Shown here piece after piece: positions 17,056 to 28,359 of a DNA stretch of 64,000 nt; the stretch's first letter is position 1; each line of letters begins with the position of its first letter. The translations under genes were made by a program, and so were the position numbers. The stretch covers positions 310,001 to 374,000 of the forward strand of contig JABTUA010000001.1 in the NCBI GenBank assembly GCA_015075635.1. Direction: 5' to 3'. The notes below the pieces were generated by a model, which was not told where the DNA came from, ran no database searches, and saw only the letters and a program-made list of their open reading frames with translations. Source of the DNA: Polyangiaceae bacterium. Its GTDB lineage: Bacteria; Myxococcota_A; Polyangia; Polyangiales; Polyangiaceae.

Positions 17056-19791
17056 ATGCGGAGCAGAGCTGAACGAATGTCGCTGATCAAGGCGGGGTTG
17101 CTCGTGGCCCTCGCCGCAGGAATGGCCTCCCTGCCGGTGGGGTGCTCGGACGACAAGCTGCCCAACGCCGGCTACGACAACGACGGCGGCGGCGGCTTCG
17201 GCGGCGTCGCCACCGGCCCCTGCGACGACGGCGCGAGCCGCAAGTGCGGCATCAAGCTGGCGCAGCACGACGACATCGTGACCTGCTACATGGGCACCCA
17301 GACTTGCCAGAACGGCACCTGGGGCGAGTGCGGCGATGGATCGCAGTACATGAAGAGCGTGTCCGCCCCGCCGGGGGTGGGCCCGGGCTCGGGCCCGATG
17401 AACGCGCTGGGCAACTGTGCCGGCAACCCCTGCGATCCGTACTGCCAGAACTACAACGACGACGCGGGCATCAATGCCGACGGCGGCGGGCAACCGCTCT
17501 ACACGTGGCAGGGTGGCCAAATCACCGGGCTGCCGAACGGCCTGGTCAACAAGGGGCTGATTCAGCCCTGCACGAGCGGAGCAGACTGCCAGTTCAACAC
17601 TTACTGCTGGCATCCGAAGACTGCTGCGACGTGCAATCACAGCAAGTGCGAGGCCGGCGGCAAGCTCAACTGGAATTGCGATCCCTGCGTGAAGGAGATC
17701 TGCAAGGCGGATCCGAGCTGCTGCAACTACAACCACACCTGTAGCCACAGCATCTGCTCCACCGGCGCGCGTTTGGTGAAGGGCTGCGACTCGGCGTCAG
17801 ACGACTGCACGACGAAGATTTGCAACATCCCCGCGCTGGCCTACTGCTGCCAGAACAATCAGAACTGGGATGCCGCCTGCGTCGCCGCGGTGAACACACA
17901 ATGCGGGCTGCCCTGCCCGTTGCCTCCCGCCGGCACCTGGACCGCAGCGTGTGTGGCCAAGGTCGGCACCGTCTGCGACGCGGTCTGCGGCACCGGCTCG
18001 CCGCCCCCGGCCGAGGGCAAGTGCAAGGAGTGGCTGCCCGGCGAGACCGATCCGACCTGCGCGGGCATCGATCTTGGCGTGGACGTGCCTTGCTCGAACA
18101 ACATCCCGGTCTGTAACCACGGCACCGTGGCCGCGCCGGCGGGGATCCGGTTGGTCCACTACCCGGCGAACTCGAACCAGTACCCGAAGTGCGATCCCAG
18201 CCAGGCGCATCCGAACATGTACGAGTGCTTCACCACCCAGCCCATTCCGCCGGGGGAGTGCACCACCGCGCTCCAGTACTGGAACGGCTCCGCGTGGGTC
18301 GCCGGCTGCGACCAGCTGGTCGGGAACCGCGAGATCATGGTCAACCCGGCGGTGCAGTCGGGCAAGCCCACCCCCGCCGGTTACGCGGGCCACGTCGCCG
18401 AGTGCAGCTGCAAGGACAACTGGTCGCTCTACTCGGGCGGCACCTGCGGCCCGCCGGTGTGCGGCGGCGACAAGCAGATCGCGACGTTCAAGAAGATCAA
18501 CTACTTCATCCAGATGGACCGCACGCAGTCCATGGTGAACTCGGGCATCTGGAACCCGGCGGTCACGGGCATGACGGCGTTCTTCCAGTCCGCCGGCGCC
18601 GCTGGTCTCGGCATCGCGATGGAGTACTTCGGCCTCGCCGCCACCGCGCCCTTCGGCAACGGCTGTGCGCCGGGAAACTGCCTCTCGGCGCCTTGCTCGC
18701 AACCGTACATCCCGCTCGGGACCCTGACCGCAGCGGCGGCCCCGGCCGACGCGCAAGAGCAGGCCCTGGTGCAGAGCTTGATCAACGCCCACCCGAACGG
18801 GAGCGGCGGCAGCGGCTACGGCACGCGCATCTACCCGGCCCTCGAGGGCGCGCTGCTCTGGGCGCAGAACATGCTCGTCTCCAATCCGGCCGAGATCTAC
18901 GACGTGATCATGCTCACGGACGGCGATCCCACGGACTGCAACACGAGCCAGGCGGCCAACGCGGCGCTGGCGGCCAATGCCTTCAACAACTTCGGCATCA
19001 AGACCTACATGATCGCCTTGCCTGGCTCCGACCCGACCTTCCTGGACGCGATCGCCGCGGCGGGCGGGACCAGCACGGCCATCGACGTGACCGCAGCCAA
19101 CATGGCTACGCAGCTGACCACTGCGCTCAATCAGATCACCGGCAATGGCGTGACCTGCTCCAGCGATCTGCCCGCGTTGAACCTGTTCGACCCGGCCGAC
19201 GTGACGCTGACGTTCACGCCGAGCAGCGGCCCGGCGGTGGCGCTGCCCAAGCGGAACGATCTCGCGGCCTGTAACGGCAACGTGAACACCGGCTGGTACT
19301 ACGACAACAACGCGGCCCCGACCAAGGTGCTGCTCTGCCCGAAGAGCTGCACCACCGCGCAGAACGACCCCGGCTCCACCATCGAGCTCGCGCTCGGTTG
19401 CCCCAAGGGCGGTGGACCGAAGACCGTGACCATCCCCTATCAGGCCCAGTGTCCGCCCGGCTCGAAGCCGGTCTGGAACTTCTTCGCCTACAACTCGACG
19501 ACGCCGAACACCTCCACCATCGACTTCCGGGTGCGCTCCGCAGACACGCAGGCGCTCCTGTCGGGCGCGACCTGGAAGAACCTGGGGACAGCCCAGTCCA
19601 CGCCCACCGACACCCAGGTCTGCCCGCTCACTGGTCCCGCCCCCTGCCCGCTTGACCTCTTCGCTACTCTGGGCTCCCCTGATCAGAAGCGCGCATGGCT
19701 GGAGCTCGAGGTGACGCTGACCCCGGCTGGCGGTGGGTCCCCGGTGCTGAACACCTTCGACGCGACGTACTCGTGCCCGCCCTCGGAGTAA
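17056..19791 (+). CDS. von Willebrand factor A domain lipoprotein, Cys-rich
   Basis: The 911-residue product has a lipoprotein signal (lipobox PVGC, Cys30, or Cys23 if the second ATG at 17077 is used). A Cys-rich N-terminal half (about 50-470) carries many paired Cys, then a vWA-type domain begins near residue 480. The metal-ion site motif is MDRTQSM (Asp488-x-Thr-x-Ser) and the second loop MLTDGDPTDC supplies the usual Thr-Asp-Gly; together they form a MIDAS-like divalent metal site used in protein-protein adhesion. The C-terminal 230 residues are beta-rich. GGAGG lies 7 bases before the ATG at 17056. The following lipoprotein gene begins 4 bases downstream, implying one transcript and perhaps one surface complex. 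Confidence 0.82.
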   Translation: MRSRAERMSLIKAGLLVALAAGMASLPVGCSDDKLPNAGYDNDGGGGFGGVATGPCDDGASRKCGIKLAQHDDIVTCYMGTQTCQNGTWGECGDGSQYMKSVSAPPGVGPGSGPMNALGNCAGNPCDPYCQNYNDDAGINADGGGQPLYTWQGGQITGLPNGLVNKGLIQPCTSGADCQFNTYCWHPKTAATCNHSKCEAGGKLNWNCDPCVKEICKADPSCCNYNHTCSHSICSTGARLVKGCDSASDDCTTKICNIPALAYCCQNNQNWDAACVAAVNTQCGLPCPLPPAGTWTAACVAKVGTVCDAVCGTGSPPPAEGKCKEWLPGETDPTCAGIDLGVDVPCSNNIPVCNHGTVAAPAGIRLVHYPANSNQYPKCDPSQAHPNMYECFTTQPIPPGECTTALQYWNGSAWVAGCDQLVGNREIMVNPAVQSGKPTPAGYAGHVAECSCKDNWSLYSGGTCGPPVCGGDKQIATFKKINYFIQMDRTQSMVNSGIWNPAVTGMTAFFQSAGAAGLGIAMEYFGLAATAPFGNGCAPGNCLSAPCSQPYIPLGTLTAAAAPADAQEQALVQSLINAHPNGSGGSGYGTRIYPALEGALLWAQNMLVSNPAEIYDVIMLTDGDPTDCNTSQAANAALAANAFNNFGIKTYMIALPGSDPTFLDAIAAAGGTSTAIDVTAANMATQLTTALNQITGNGVTCSSDLPALNLFDPADVTLTFTPSSGPAVALPKRNDLAACNGNVNTGWYYDNNAAPTKVLLCPKSCTTAQNDPGSTIELALGCPKGGGPKTVTIPYQAQCPPGSKPVWNFFAYNSTTPNTSTIDFRVRSADTQALLSGATWKNLGTAQSTPTDTQVCPLTGPAPCPLDLFATLGSPDQKRAWLELEVTLTPAGGGSPVLNTFDATYSCPPSE

Positions 19792-19795
19792 TCGC

Positions 19796-22597
<2,802 letters not shown>

Positions 22598-22608
22598 CGC
22601 CGGCCCCA

Positions 22609-22637
22609 CAAAGTGGGAAGTGACACTTGCTACTTTG
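22609..22637. promoter_or_regulatory. 29-bp nested dyad (operator-like) before the secreted hydrolase gene
   Basis: The sequence reads CAAAGT-ggg-AAGTG-a-CACTT-gct-ACTTTG. Both the inner (AAGTG/CACTT) and outer (CAAAGT/ACTTTG) arms are perfect inverted repeats around one central A, with only the two 3-base spacers unpaired. It lies 11 bases after the preceding stop and 21 bases before the hydrolase ATG. The symmetry and AT-richness, in very GC-rich surroundings, fit a dimeric repressor site better than a terminator; no T-run follows. Confidence 0.55.
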
Positions 22638-22658
22638 GCCGGGGGAGAGGACACTGAA

Positions 22659-23762
22659 ATGAGCTCGCTCACACGCACCGGAGGACTCGTACTGGTCTGG
22701 TTGGCGACGGTCGCCTGCGGCGGCTCGAGCGACGAGCCGAAGGGCGCCAGCGGTGGCAGCGCAGGCGCGGCCGGCGCTGCGTCCGGCGGCAGCGCGGGCG
22801 CCGCGAGCGGCGGCGGCGCAGGCATTGGCGGCGGCGGCGGAACGGCGGGCGCGCCCAGCGGTGGCAGCGGCGGCGGCGCGGCCGATCCGAGCGCGCCCGG
22901 ACCGAACGGAGGCTCGGCGTTCGACGCCACGGCGAACGTCGCGGCGACGGGTCACCAGGTGCCCATGCACTGCGTGCTGCCCGTGGGTCCGTCGTCCGCG
23001 ACGGCGCCGGTGGTGCTGATCGCCCACGGCTTCCAGCTGCCGGCGAAGCAGTACTACGGCTACGCCGAGCGGCTCGCGAGCCACGGCTTCATCGCTTGCA
23101 CGGCGGACTTCCCCGCGGGCTTCAGTGCCGACCACGCGGCCAACGCGCAGGACATCTCCGGTGCCCTCGACTGGGTGCTGGTGCAGTCCGTCACCACCGG
23201 CAGCCCGCTCCAGGGCAGGGTGAACATCGACCAGATTGGCGTGATGGGCCACTCGCTCGGCGGCAAGGTGAGCGTGCTCGCGGCAAAGAAGGACGTACGC
23301 CTGAAGGCCGTGCTCGGCCTCGATCCGGTGGACACCGCGGTGATGTGCGATGCGACGAAGTGCCCGGATGCTTCGGACGCGCAGCCGCTCGGGATCCCCA
23401 CGGCCTATCTGGGCGAGACCCTGGACGGCAGCGCCGGCCTGGGCGGGCAGGCTTGCGCGCCGACCTCCGACAATTTCCAGACCTTTTACGCCAAGGCCGG
23501 CTCACCCAGCCTGGAGGTCACGCTGAACGGCGCCAACCACATGAGCTTCATCGACGACGTCGCGAGCTGTGGCTTTGCGTGCACCTTCTGCCAGAAGCCG
23601 ACGATGTCCTCGAGCGACGCGCTGTGGATCGCGCGCGCGTACACGGTGGCGTTCTTCGCGCGCCATCTGCGCGGCGAGGCCGGCTACGACGCCTGGCTCA
23701 CCGGGGATCTGGCGAAGCAGGCTTGGGTCGACACCGGCAAGATCAGCTTGCAGTCGAAATGA
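22659..23762 (+). CDS. Secreted alpha/beta hydrolase lipoprotein (chlorophyllase/PET-hydrolase-like)
   Basis: The 367-residue product has a lipobox TVAC (Cys20), a Gly/Ser/Ala linker to about residue 85 and an alpha/beta-hydrolase domain. The nucleophile elbow is GHSLGG with Ser199; PVVLIAHGFQLPAKQYYGYAERLASHG upstream is the oxyanion-hole region (quoted in part), and GANHMSF near residue 292 supplies a likely catalytic His. The domain resembles the chlorophyllase/cutinase-like group that cleaves esters. Four or more Cys in the C-terminal third may form disulfides (SCGFACTFC). A GGGGGAGAGG Shine-Dalgarno sequence lies 8 bases before the ATG. It overlaps the convergent acyltransferase gene by 20 bases. 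A lipid or polyester substrate is inferred. Confidence 0.8.
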   Translation: MSSLTRTGGLVLVWLATVACGGSSDEPKGASGGSAGAAGAASGGSAGAASGGGAGIGGGGGTAGAPSGGSGGGAADPSAPGPNGGSAFDATANVAATGHQVPMHCVLPVGPSSATAPVVLIAHGFQLPAKQYYGYAERLASHGFIACTADFPAGFSADHAANAQDISGALDWVLVQSVTTGSPLQGRVNIDQIGVMGHSLGGKVSVLAAKKDVRLKAVLGLDPVDTAVMCDATKCPDASDAQPLGIPTAYLGETLDGSAGLGGQACAPTSDNFQTFYAKAGSPSLEVTLNGANHMSFIDDVASCGFACTFCQKPTMSSSDALWIARAYTVAFFARHLRGEAGYDAWLTGDLAKQAWVDTGKISLQSK

Positions 23763-25020
23763 GCGCGGCGAGCTCCTCCTCGTAAGCACGCACCAGCGCG
23801 CGCGGCTCGGGAACGCGGAGCGCGTCCGCCGCCACGCCGAGCCGCACCTGCCCCGCGTAGGAGAGCAGCGTGAGCCCGACGCCGATGTGACCGGAGACCG
23901 GCGCCCAGACCAGCATCTCGGACAGGGGCTTGCCCGCCAGGTGGATCTCGACGGGCGGGCCAGGCACGTTGGTGACCATGACCGTGGCCTTGCGCGTGAA
24001 GAGCTCGATGCCGATGTGCTCGATCTCGCTCGACGTCACGCCCATGGCGCCGAGCACACCGAGCGCCACCACCGCGTCCGGGTCGCGCTTGATCTGCTCG
24101 AAGCTCTCGCGGAGCGTACGCAGGCGGGCGAAGCGATCGTCGATGCCGATGGGGAGCGGCACATAGACCAACCCGAAGTGGTTGCCGAGGTCGTCGCCGG
24201 CGCCGGGCTCGCGCACGTAGACCGGGACGAGCGCGCGGAGGTTCAGCCCCGGGAGCGGGACCTGCCGCTCGACGTAGCGGGCCAGCGCGCCGGTGAGAGC
24301 CGCGACCAGCACGTCGTTGACCTTGGCGCCGTGCTGGTGCGCCAGCGCTTTCACCTGCTCGAGCGGCGTGGGGCTCGACCAAGCCACGCGCTTGTCCGTG
24401 CAGAGCTCGCCCTTCAGCGGCGTGGCGGAGTCCGGCGGCAAGAGCAAGAGCCGCCCGAGCGTCAGCGCCTGGGCCGCCGCCACCTTGGCGCGCTCGGCGA
24501 GCTTCTCCGGGTGCGGGGCCTCGACGCCCACCTCCGGCGGGCTCAGCACCGCGCCCTCGTCGGTCAGGCCGAGCAGGAAGCGCACCAGCGACACGCCGTC
24601 GCCCATGGAGTGGTGCAGTCGCGTGAAGAGCGCGGCGCCAGGGCCCACACCCTCGATGAAGTGCGACTGCCAGAGGGGCTTGTCGCGGTCGAGCTTGGTG
24701 CTCGCCAGGTCGCTGAGCAGCGTCTCGAGGGCGGCCTGATCGCCGGGCGATCCCAGGCCGATGCGGTGCAGGTGCGCGCCCACGTGGAAGTGCGGATCCA
24801 GCTCCCAGTAGGGGTGCCCCAGCGCCGGCTCGACCACGCGCTGGAGGAAACGCCGGTGAGCGAGCAGGCGCTCTTCGACCAAGGCCTTCACGCGCTCGAA
24901 GGCCGGGGCCTCGCGGAACATCAGGAGGGCGTTGATGACCATGGCGTTGGTCGGGCTGTCCATGCGCAGCCAGGCCGCGTCCACGGCGGGCAGCTGCTCG
25001 CGATCCGGATGGCGAGACAT
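23743..25020 (-). CDS. WS/DGAT-type acyltransferase (wax ester synthase/diacylglycerol acyltransferase)
   Basis: The product is 425 residues from ATG at 25020. The acyltransferase motif HHSMGDG is at residues 136-142 (consensus HHxxxDG), and PLW (PLWQSHFIEG), NDVL (VNDVLVAAL) and TNVPGP (VMVTNVPGPP) are all present, the standard set for the WES/DGAT family. The enzyme transfers an acyl group from acyl-CoA to a fatty alcohol or diacylglycerol to make storage lipids. A GTG at 25086 would add 22 residues and is a possible alternative start; neither has a good Shine-Dalgarno sequence. It converges with the secreted alpha/beta hydrolase gene, with 20 bases of coding overlap at the 3-prime ends. 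Confidence 0.9.
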   Translation of the reverse strand: MSRHPDREQLPAVDAAWLRMDSPTNAMVINALLMFREAPAFERVKALVEERLLAHRRFLQRVVEPALGHPYWELDPHFHVGAHLHRIGLGSPGDQAALETLLSDLASTKLDRDKPLWQSHFIEGVGPGAALFTRLHHSMGDGVSLVRFLLGLTDEGAVLSPPEVGVEAPHPEKLAERAKVAAAQALTLGRLLLLPPDSATPLKGELCTDKRVAWSSPTPLEQVKALAHQHGAKVNDVLVAALTGALARYVERQVPLPGLNLRALVPVYVREPGAGDDLGNHFGLVYVPLPIGIDDRFARLRTLRESFEQIKRDPDAVVALGVLGAMGVTSSEIEHIGIELFTRKATVMVTNVPGPPVEIHLAGKPLSEMLVWAPVSGHIGVGLTLLSYAGQVRLGVAADALRVPEPRALVRAYEEELAALISTAS

Positions 25021-25128
25021 GACGAACCCATGCGGTGCATGGACCGAGCCAGCGAGAAAGCCCCGGCCGAGCCGCAGGTCGGTCACGAAAAGCGTGCGCG
25101 CTCCGCGCAGCTCACCGCAGCGCGTGCG

Positions 25129-25836
25129 TCACGGGCAAGTGCAGCAGTTGATGATCGGCGCGCAGATCCCCGGATTGCCGGTCTGCGTCGCGCAGTAGAA
25201 CGTGCACAGGAACTGGCTGGTGATGTCCGAAGGATTGCAGGGCGCGGCGCAGCCGCTCGAGCCGCCGCTGCCGGTCGAGCCGCCGCCGCCCGCGGGCGCG
25301 CCGCCGCCGCCGGAGCCGATGCACGAGTTGCCGCTCTTGGTGTAGCCGGCGTTGCAGGTGAAGTCGCACAGCGTGCCAGCGCAGGTGCTGGTGCCGTTCG
25401 GCGGCGGGTTGGGACACGGCGTGCACTGGTTGTCCTGGAGCAAGCAGCCGACGCCGGGGCTCGGCGCGATGCACACGCTGGCACACATCTTCTTGCCAGC
25501 CGCGCAGGAGCCGCCGGCGCCGCCGCTCGACGCGCCGCCGCTCGACGCGCCGCCGCTCGACGCGCCGCCGCTCGACGCGCCGCCGCTCGACGCGCCGCCG
25601 CTCGACGCGCCGCCGCTCGACGCGCCGCCGCTCGACGCGCCGCTGCTGCCGGCGTCGCCGCCGGAGCCCGTGTTGCCGGAGCCGCCACCGCCCGGATTGT
25701 CCACCTTGCCGCCGCTGCCCGTGCTGCCGCCCGCCGAGGCGCCGCCGGCGCCGTCTTCGTCGTCGACCTGCTCGGCCGTGGCGCAGCCCAAGAGCAGGGT
25801 CACCCCCAGAGCGATCCCCAGCCGACCGAGCCGCAT
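25129..25836 (-). CDS. Lipoprotein with ASSGG minisatellite linker and Cys-rich C-terminus
   Basis: The 235-residue product has a lipobox LLLGC (Cys18) and a Gly/Ser linker from about residue 30 to 108 that includes eight tandem ASSGG units. A Cys-rich domain (about 112-235, roughly 18 Cys) follows, with repeated CxxxC and C-NPPPNGTSTC-type spacings. It is predicted to be an outer-membrane surface lipoprotein with a long flexible stalk. No enzyme motif is seen. It stands alone, downstream of the NAD kinase operon on the same strand (25 bases), but probably has its own promoter. Confidence 0.72.
   Translation of the reverse strand: MRLGRLGIALGVTLLLGCATAEQVDDEDGAGGASAGGSTGSGGKVDNPGGGGSGNTGSGGDAGSSGASSGGASSGGASSGGASSGGASSGGASSGGASSGGASSGGAGGSCAAGKKMCASVCIAPSPGVGCLLQDNQCTPCPNPPPNGTSTCAGTLCDFTCNAGYTKSGNSCIGSGGGGAPAGGGGSTGSGGSSGCAAPCNPSDITSQFLCTFYCATQTGNPGICAPIINCCTCP
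25519..25638 (-). repeat. Eight perfect tandem 15-bp repeats (minisatellite, ASSGG)
   Basis: The unit GCCGCCGCTCGACGC (plus strand) is repeated eight times without mismatch from 25519 to 25638. On the coding minus strand it encodes the ASSGG linker of the lipoprotein. Copy number is divisible by one codon set (15 bp), so gain or loss keeps the frame and only changes stalk length. Such arrays vary readily by slippage. Confidence 0.93.
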
Positions 25837-25860
25837 GCGCGTACTCTACCCGGCGGGGCA

Positions 25861-26769
25861 CTAACGCGCGAGCTGTCTTCGTCGCGCGTCGAAGTGGCGA
25901 CCCAGCCCGAGCACGCGCAGCGGCTCCGGGGACACGCGGAAGGTCGCAACGTCACCCAGGCTCACGCTGATCTGCCGGTATGGTCCGTCTAGAAACATAC
26001 AGGCCTCCTGCATCATGCTCTGGGCCTCGAGCTTCTCCCCCGGCGACACCGTGAAGCGCAGCAGGCGGTAGCGCGTGCCCGCCGGCGCGTAGGGCTCGCG
26101 CACCACGACCTGGAGCTTCTTCGAGCGCAGGGGCAACACTCGACCTCCCGCCGAGTGCAACGCGGCGGTCGAGCCCGCCGCCGGACCCAGCCAAAAACCG
26201 CTGGATTTCTGCGGTTCGCACACGCGGCGGTGGCTCAAGAGGTAGCGCGACGTCGCGGCCGGCGAGAGGTGACAGTAGAGCGCCTCGTTCAGCACGCGTC
26301 GCGAACGCTCGCGTCCGTTCAGTGCCACGCTCATGCGCGTGAGCGTCAGGGAGTCCAAGCGCCCCTCGAGCGCGTCGCCGAGCGTTCGCTGGATGTTCTT
26401 GCGCTGAGCGCTGCAGAAGAAGCCCACGCTGAAGGCGGGTGCGCTGTTCACTCCCAAGATGGGCGTATTGCCTACATTGTGCGAGGCGGCGAGCAACGTG
26501 CCGTCGCCGCCGACGGCCACGACGAGGGCGGCATCGGCGGCGTCGAAGGCGGCGTGCGCGCGGCGCAGCACCAGCGCGCGGGCTCCGAGCCGGTCGAGGG
26601 CGTCGATGACGGCCGCCACGGTTTGCGTGTGCTCTCGATGCGAGACGACCCAGCGCGCCACGCTCGGGTCCTTCTTCTTCAAGAGCTGCTTCGCGCGCGG
26701 ATCGCCCTCGTCCTCGACGAAGCGCGAGTAGCTCGAGCGCTTCACCACGACGATGACGCGGTTGCTCAT
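25861..26769 (-). CDS. nadK: NAD kinase (ATP-NAD kinase family)
   Basis: The 302-residue product has the family signature GGDGT at residues 87-91 (VAVGGDGTLLAASH), the NE-type motif in LNEALYCH, and a GSTAALHSAGG stretch corresponding to the TPTGSTAYxxSAGG motif of NAD kinases. It should phosphorylate NAD to NADP in the cytoplasm. The start ATG overlaps the stop of the Nudix gene (ATGA), so the two are coupled. The C-terminus (about 220-302) is beta-rich, as expected. The match is good except that TPTGSTAY is altered to GPAAGSTAA, so it may be a diverged copy; a second NAD kinase elsewhere is possible. Confidence 0.85.
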   Translation of the reverse strand: MSNRVIVVVKRSSYSRFVEDEGDPRAKQLLKKKDPSVARWVVSHREHTQTVAAVIDALDRLGARALVLRRAHAAFDAADAALVVAVGGDGTLLAASHNVGNTPILGVNSAPAFSVGFFCSAQRKNIQRTLGDALEGRLDSLTLTRMSVALNGRERSRRVLNEALYCHLSPAATSRYLLSHRRVCEPQKSSGFWLGPAAGSTAALHSAGGRVLPLRSKKLQVVVREPYAPAGTRYRLLRFTVSPGEKLEAQSMMQEACMFLDGPYRQISVSLGDVATFRVSPEPLRVLGLGRHFDARRRQLAR

Positions 26770-27434
26770 GCGAAGCGCTCCGCCAGCCGCCGGAGCGCGA
26801 GCTCGGTCTTGGCGTCCTCGATCTGGCCCTTCGCGCACAGCGCGAGCGCGGCGTCCAGGCGCGTGCCCCGCACCAGGCCGCCGTGCTCGAGCGGCGAGCC
26901 GTCGTGCCTGGGCTCGGCGCGCGTCTTCGGATCGACCTCGACCTCGAAGTAGAAGTGCCGCTCGCCGATGATGCCCGGCGCCGGGTAGGTGCTCGGGCCG
27001 AGCTCGCGCATCAGATCCGGCGGCTGCTCGAAGCCGAGCTCCTCGGCGAGCTCGCGCGAAGCGCACACGCGCAGGCCCTCCGGCGTCTGCTCGTCCTGCT
27101 CGACCAGCCCCGCGGGGAGCTCCCAGAGACCGGTGCCGCGGTCGAGCTCCGGCACCGGGGAGTGGCTCGGATCGCGCAGGGCGAGCGGCGGGCGGACGGC
27201 GCTCCGCAGGTAGACCCAGCGCTCTGCCCGGGTCACGTAGTGAGCGGCGATCACCACGGCGTCGATGGCGCGCCGGTCCACCGCGTCGTAGACGAAGGGC
27301 TCGCTCACGCTCCCGTCCGGGTAGCGCGCGCGGTAGCGGCGGCGCACCAACTTGAGGAATCCACCGGGGTCCGGGGGCGACAGATCCTCGACCAGCTCGA
27401 GCGCGATCTCCGGGAGCGGGTCGATGTCGGTCAT
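26766..27434 (-). CDS. Nudix hydrolase, ADP-ribose-pyrophosphatase-like
   Basis: The 222-residue product has a Nudix-type box centred on RELAEELGF (residues about 128-136), with E-x7-REUxEExGU intact. The Gly that normally sits six residues ahead of the first Glu is four residues further away (GLVEQDEQTPE), so the loop is longer than standard. The N-terminal beta-rich domain and a LPAGLVE approach to the box resemble ADP-ribose pyrophosphatases. It probably hydrolyses a nucleoside diphosphate linked to another moiety, perhaps ADP-ribose or an NAD-related metabolite, given coupled translation (ATGA) with NAD kinase. The start ATG at 27434 diverges from the HEAT-repeat gene across 67 bases. Confidence 0.83.
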   Translation of the reverse strand: MTDIDPLPEIALELVEDLSPPDPGGFLKLVRRRYRARYPDGSVSEPFVYDAVDRRAIDAVVIAAHYVTRAERWVYLRSAVRPPLALRDPSHSPVPELDRGTGLWELPAGLVEQDEQTPEGLRVCASRELAEELGFEQPPDLMRELGPSTYPAPGIIGERHFYFEVEVDPKTRAEPRHDGSPLEHGGLVRGTRLDAALALCAKGQIEDAKTELALRRLAERFA

Positions 27435-27501
27435 GCGGGCTCTTGCCGGCTAACGCGTCGCAGGTTACATCGGCCGGGCAAAAGGGGGAGAGGGATCCCA
27501 A

Positions 27502-28359
27502 ATGCTCAGGCAGAGAATCTGGTTCGGAGTGCTGCTCGTGGCGGGCGCGCTGGTCTCTTCGCCGCTCCCGGCTGGGGCGCAAGGCAAGGCCAAGCCCAAG
27601 ACGGAGGCCAAACCCAAGATCGACGCGCAGAAGCTCAAGGCGGAGCTCGAGAGCGGCGACGCGGACCGCATCGGCGCGGCTCTGGACGCACTGGCAAAGG
27701 CCGGCGACGCCGGCGCGGCGGCGGCCCCCGCGGTGGAGGCGCTGCTCAAGAAGGGCCTGAGCGCGGAGCTGACGGTGAAGGCGCTCGAAGCTGCAGGTGC
27801 GCTCAAGCAGAGCTCGTCGAGCGCGGCCGTAGCGCCCTACGTGCGGCACCGCTCGGAGGACGTGCGACGCGCCGCGGCCAAGGCGCTGTCGAAGACCAAG
27901 GGACCGGACGCGGTCAAGGCGCTCAAGCACGCGCTGCGCCACCGCGACGCGCAGGTCCGCGGTATCGCCGCCACCGGCCTCGGCACGCTCGGCGCCAAGG
28001 ATGCGCTGCCCGATCTGTTCAAGGCGCTCGCGCACAGCGTGCCGGAGGCCGCGGCCTCCATCGGTCAGCTCTGCGAGCCGAAGGACTGCGACAAGTTCGC
28101 CGACCTCACTGGCAAGCACCAGTTCGACATCATGTCGAGCGGCTTCGACCAGATCCTGTTCCGCGCCGAGAAAGAGATGCCGGAGGAGCAGAAGATCAAG
28201 GTCGTCGGTCGCCTGCGCGAGCTCGGGACCAAGGAGGCCGGCAAGTACCTGGCCGACGTGAAGGGGCGCTGGCCCGAGGGCTGGAGCAAGCGCGTGAAGC
28301 AGGCCATCGACGCCGCCGTGAAGGCGACCGGCGGTAGCGGCGGAGGAGACGACGAATGA
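27502..28359 (+). CDS. Secreted HEAT-repeat protein
   Basis: The 285-residue product has a signal peptide (about 1-27, ending GAQG), a Lys-rich linker and four or more HEAT-like helical repeats (for example VAPYVRHRSEDVRRAAAKAL, then LKHALRHRDAQVRGIAATGL) to about residue 195. The remaining part includes two Cys (LCEPKDCDKF). HEAT repeats are protein-binding scaffolds; the periplasmic location follows from the signal peptide. The start ATG follows a GGGGGAGAGGG Shine-Dalgarno sequence. The stop overlaps the next gene (ATGA), which encodes a propeller/HEAT protein, so the two products probably work together. Confidence 0.8.
   Translation: MLRQRIWFGVLLVAGALVSSPLPAGAQGKAKPKTEAKPKIDAQKLKAELESGDADRIGAALDALAKAGDAGAAAAPAVEALLKKGLSAELTVKALEAAGALKQSSSSAAVAPYVRHRSEDVRRAAAKALSKTKGPDAVKALKHALRHRDAQVRGIAATGLGTLGAKDALPDLFKALAHSVPEAAASIGQLCEPKDCDKFADLTGKHQFDIMSSGFDQILFRAEKEMPEEQKIKVVGRLRELGTKEAGKYLADVKGRWPEGWSKRVKQAIDAAVKATGGSGGGDDE

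Noticed and set aside
22609..22637. Dyad as an intrinsic terminator of the enolase operon
   Set aside because: The central loop would have to open to 5 bases with unpaired 3-base bulges, and no T-run follows. An operator is a better fit, though not proven.
25519..25638. Tandem repeats at 25519 and 54299 considered as a CRISPR array
   Set aside because: Units are 15 or 21 bases, directly adjacent, with no unique spacers, and code for linkers in frame. No cas gene is near.
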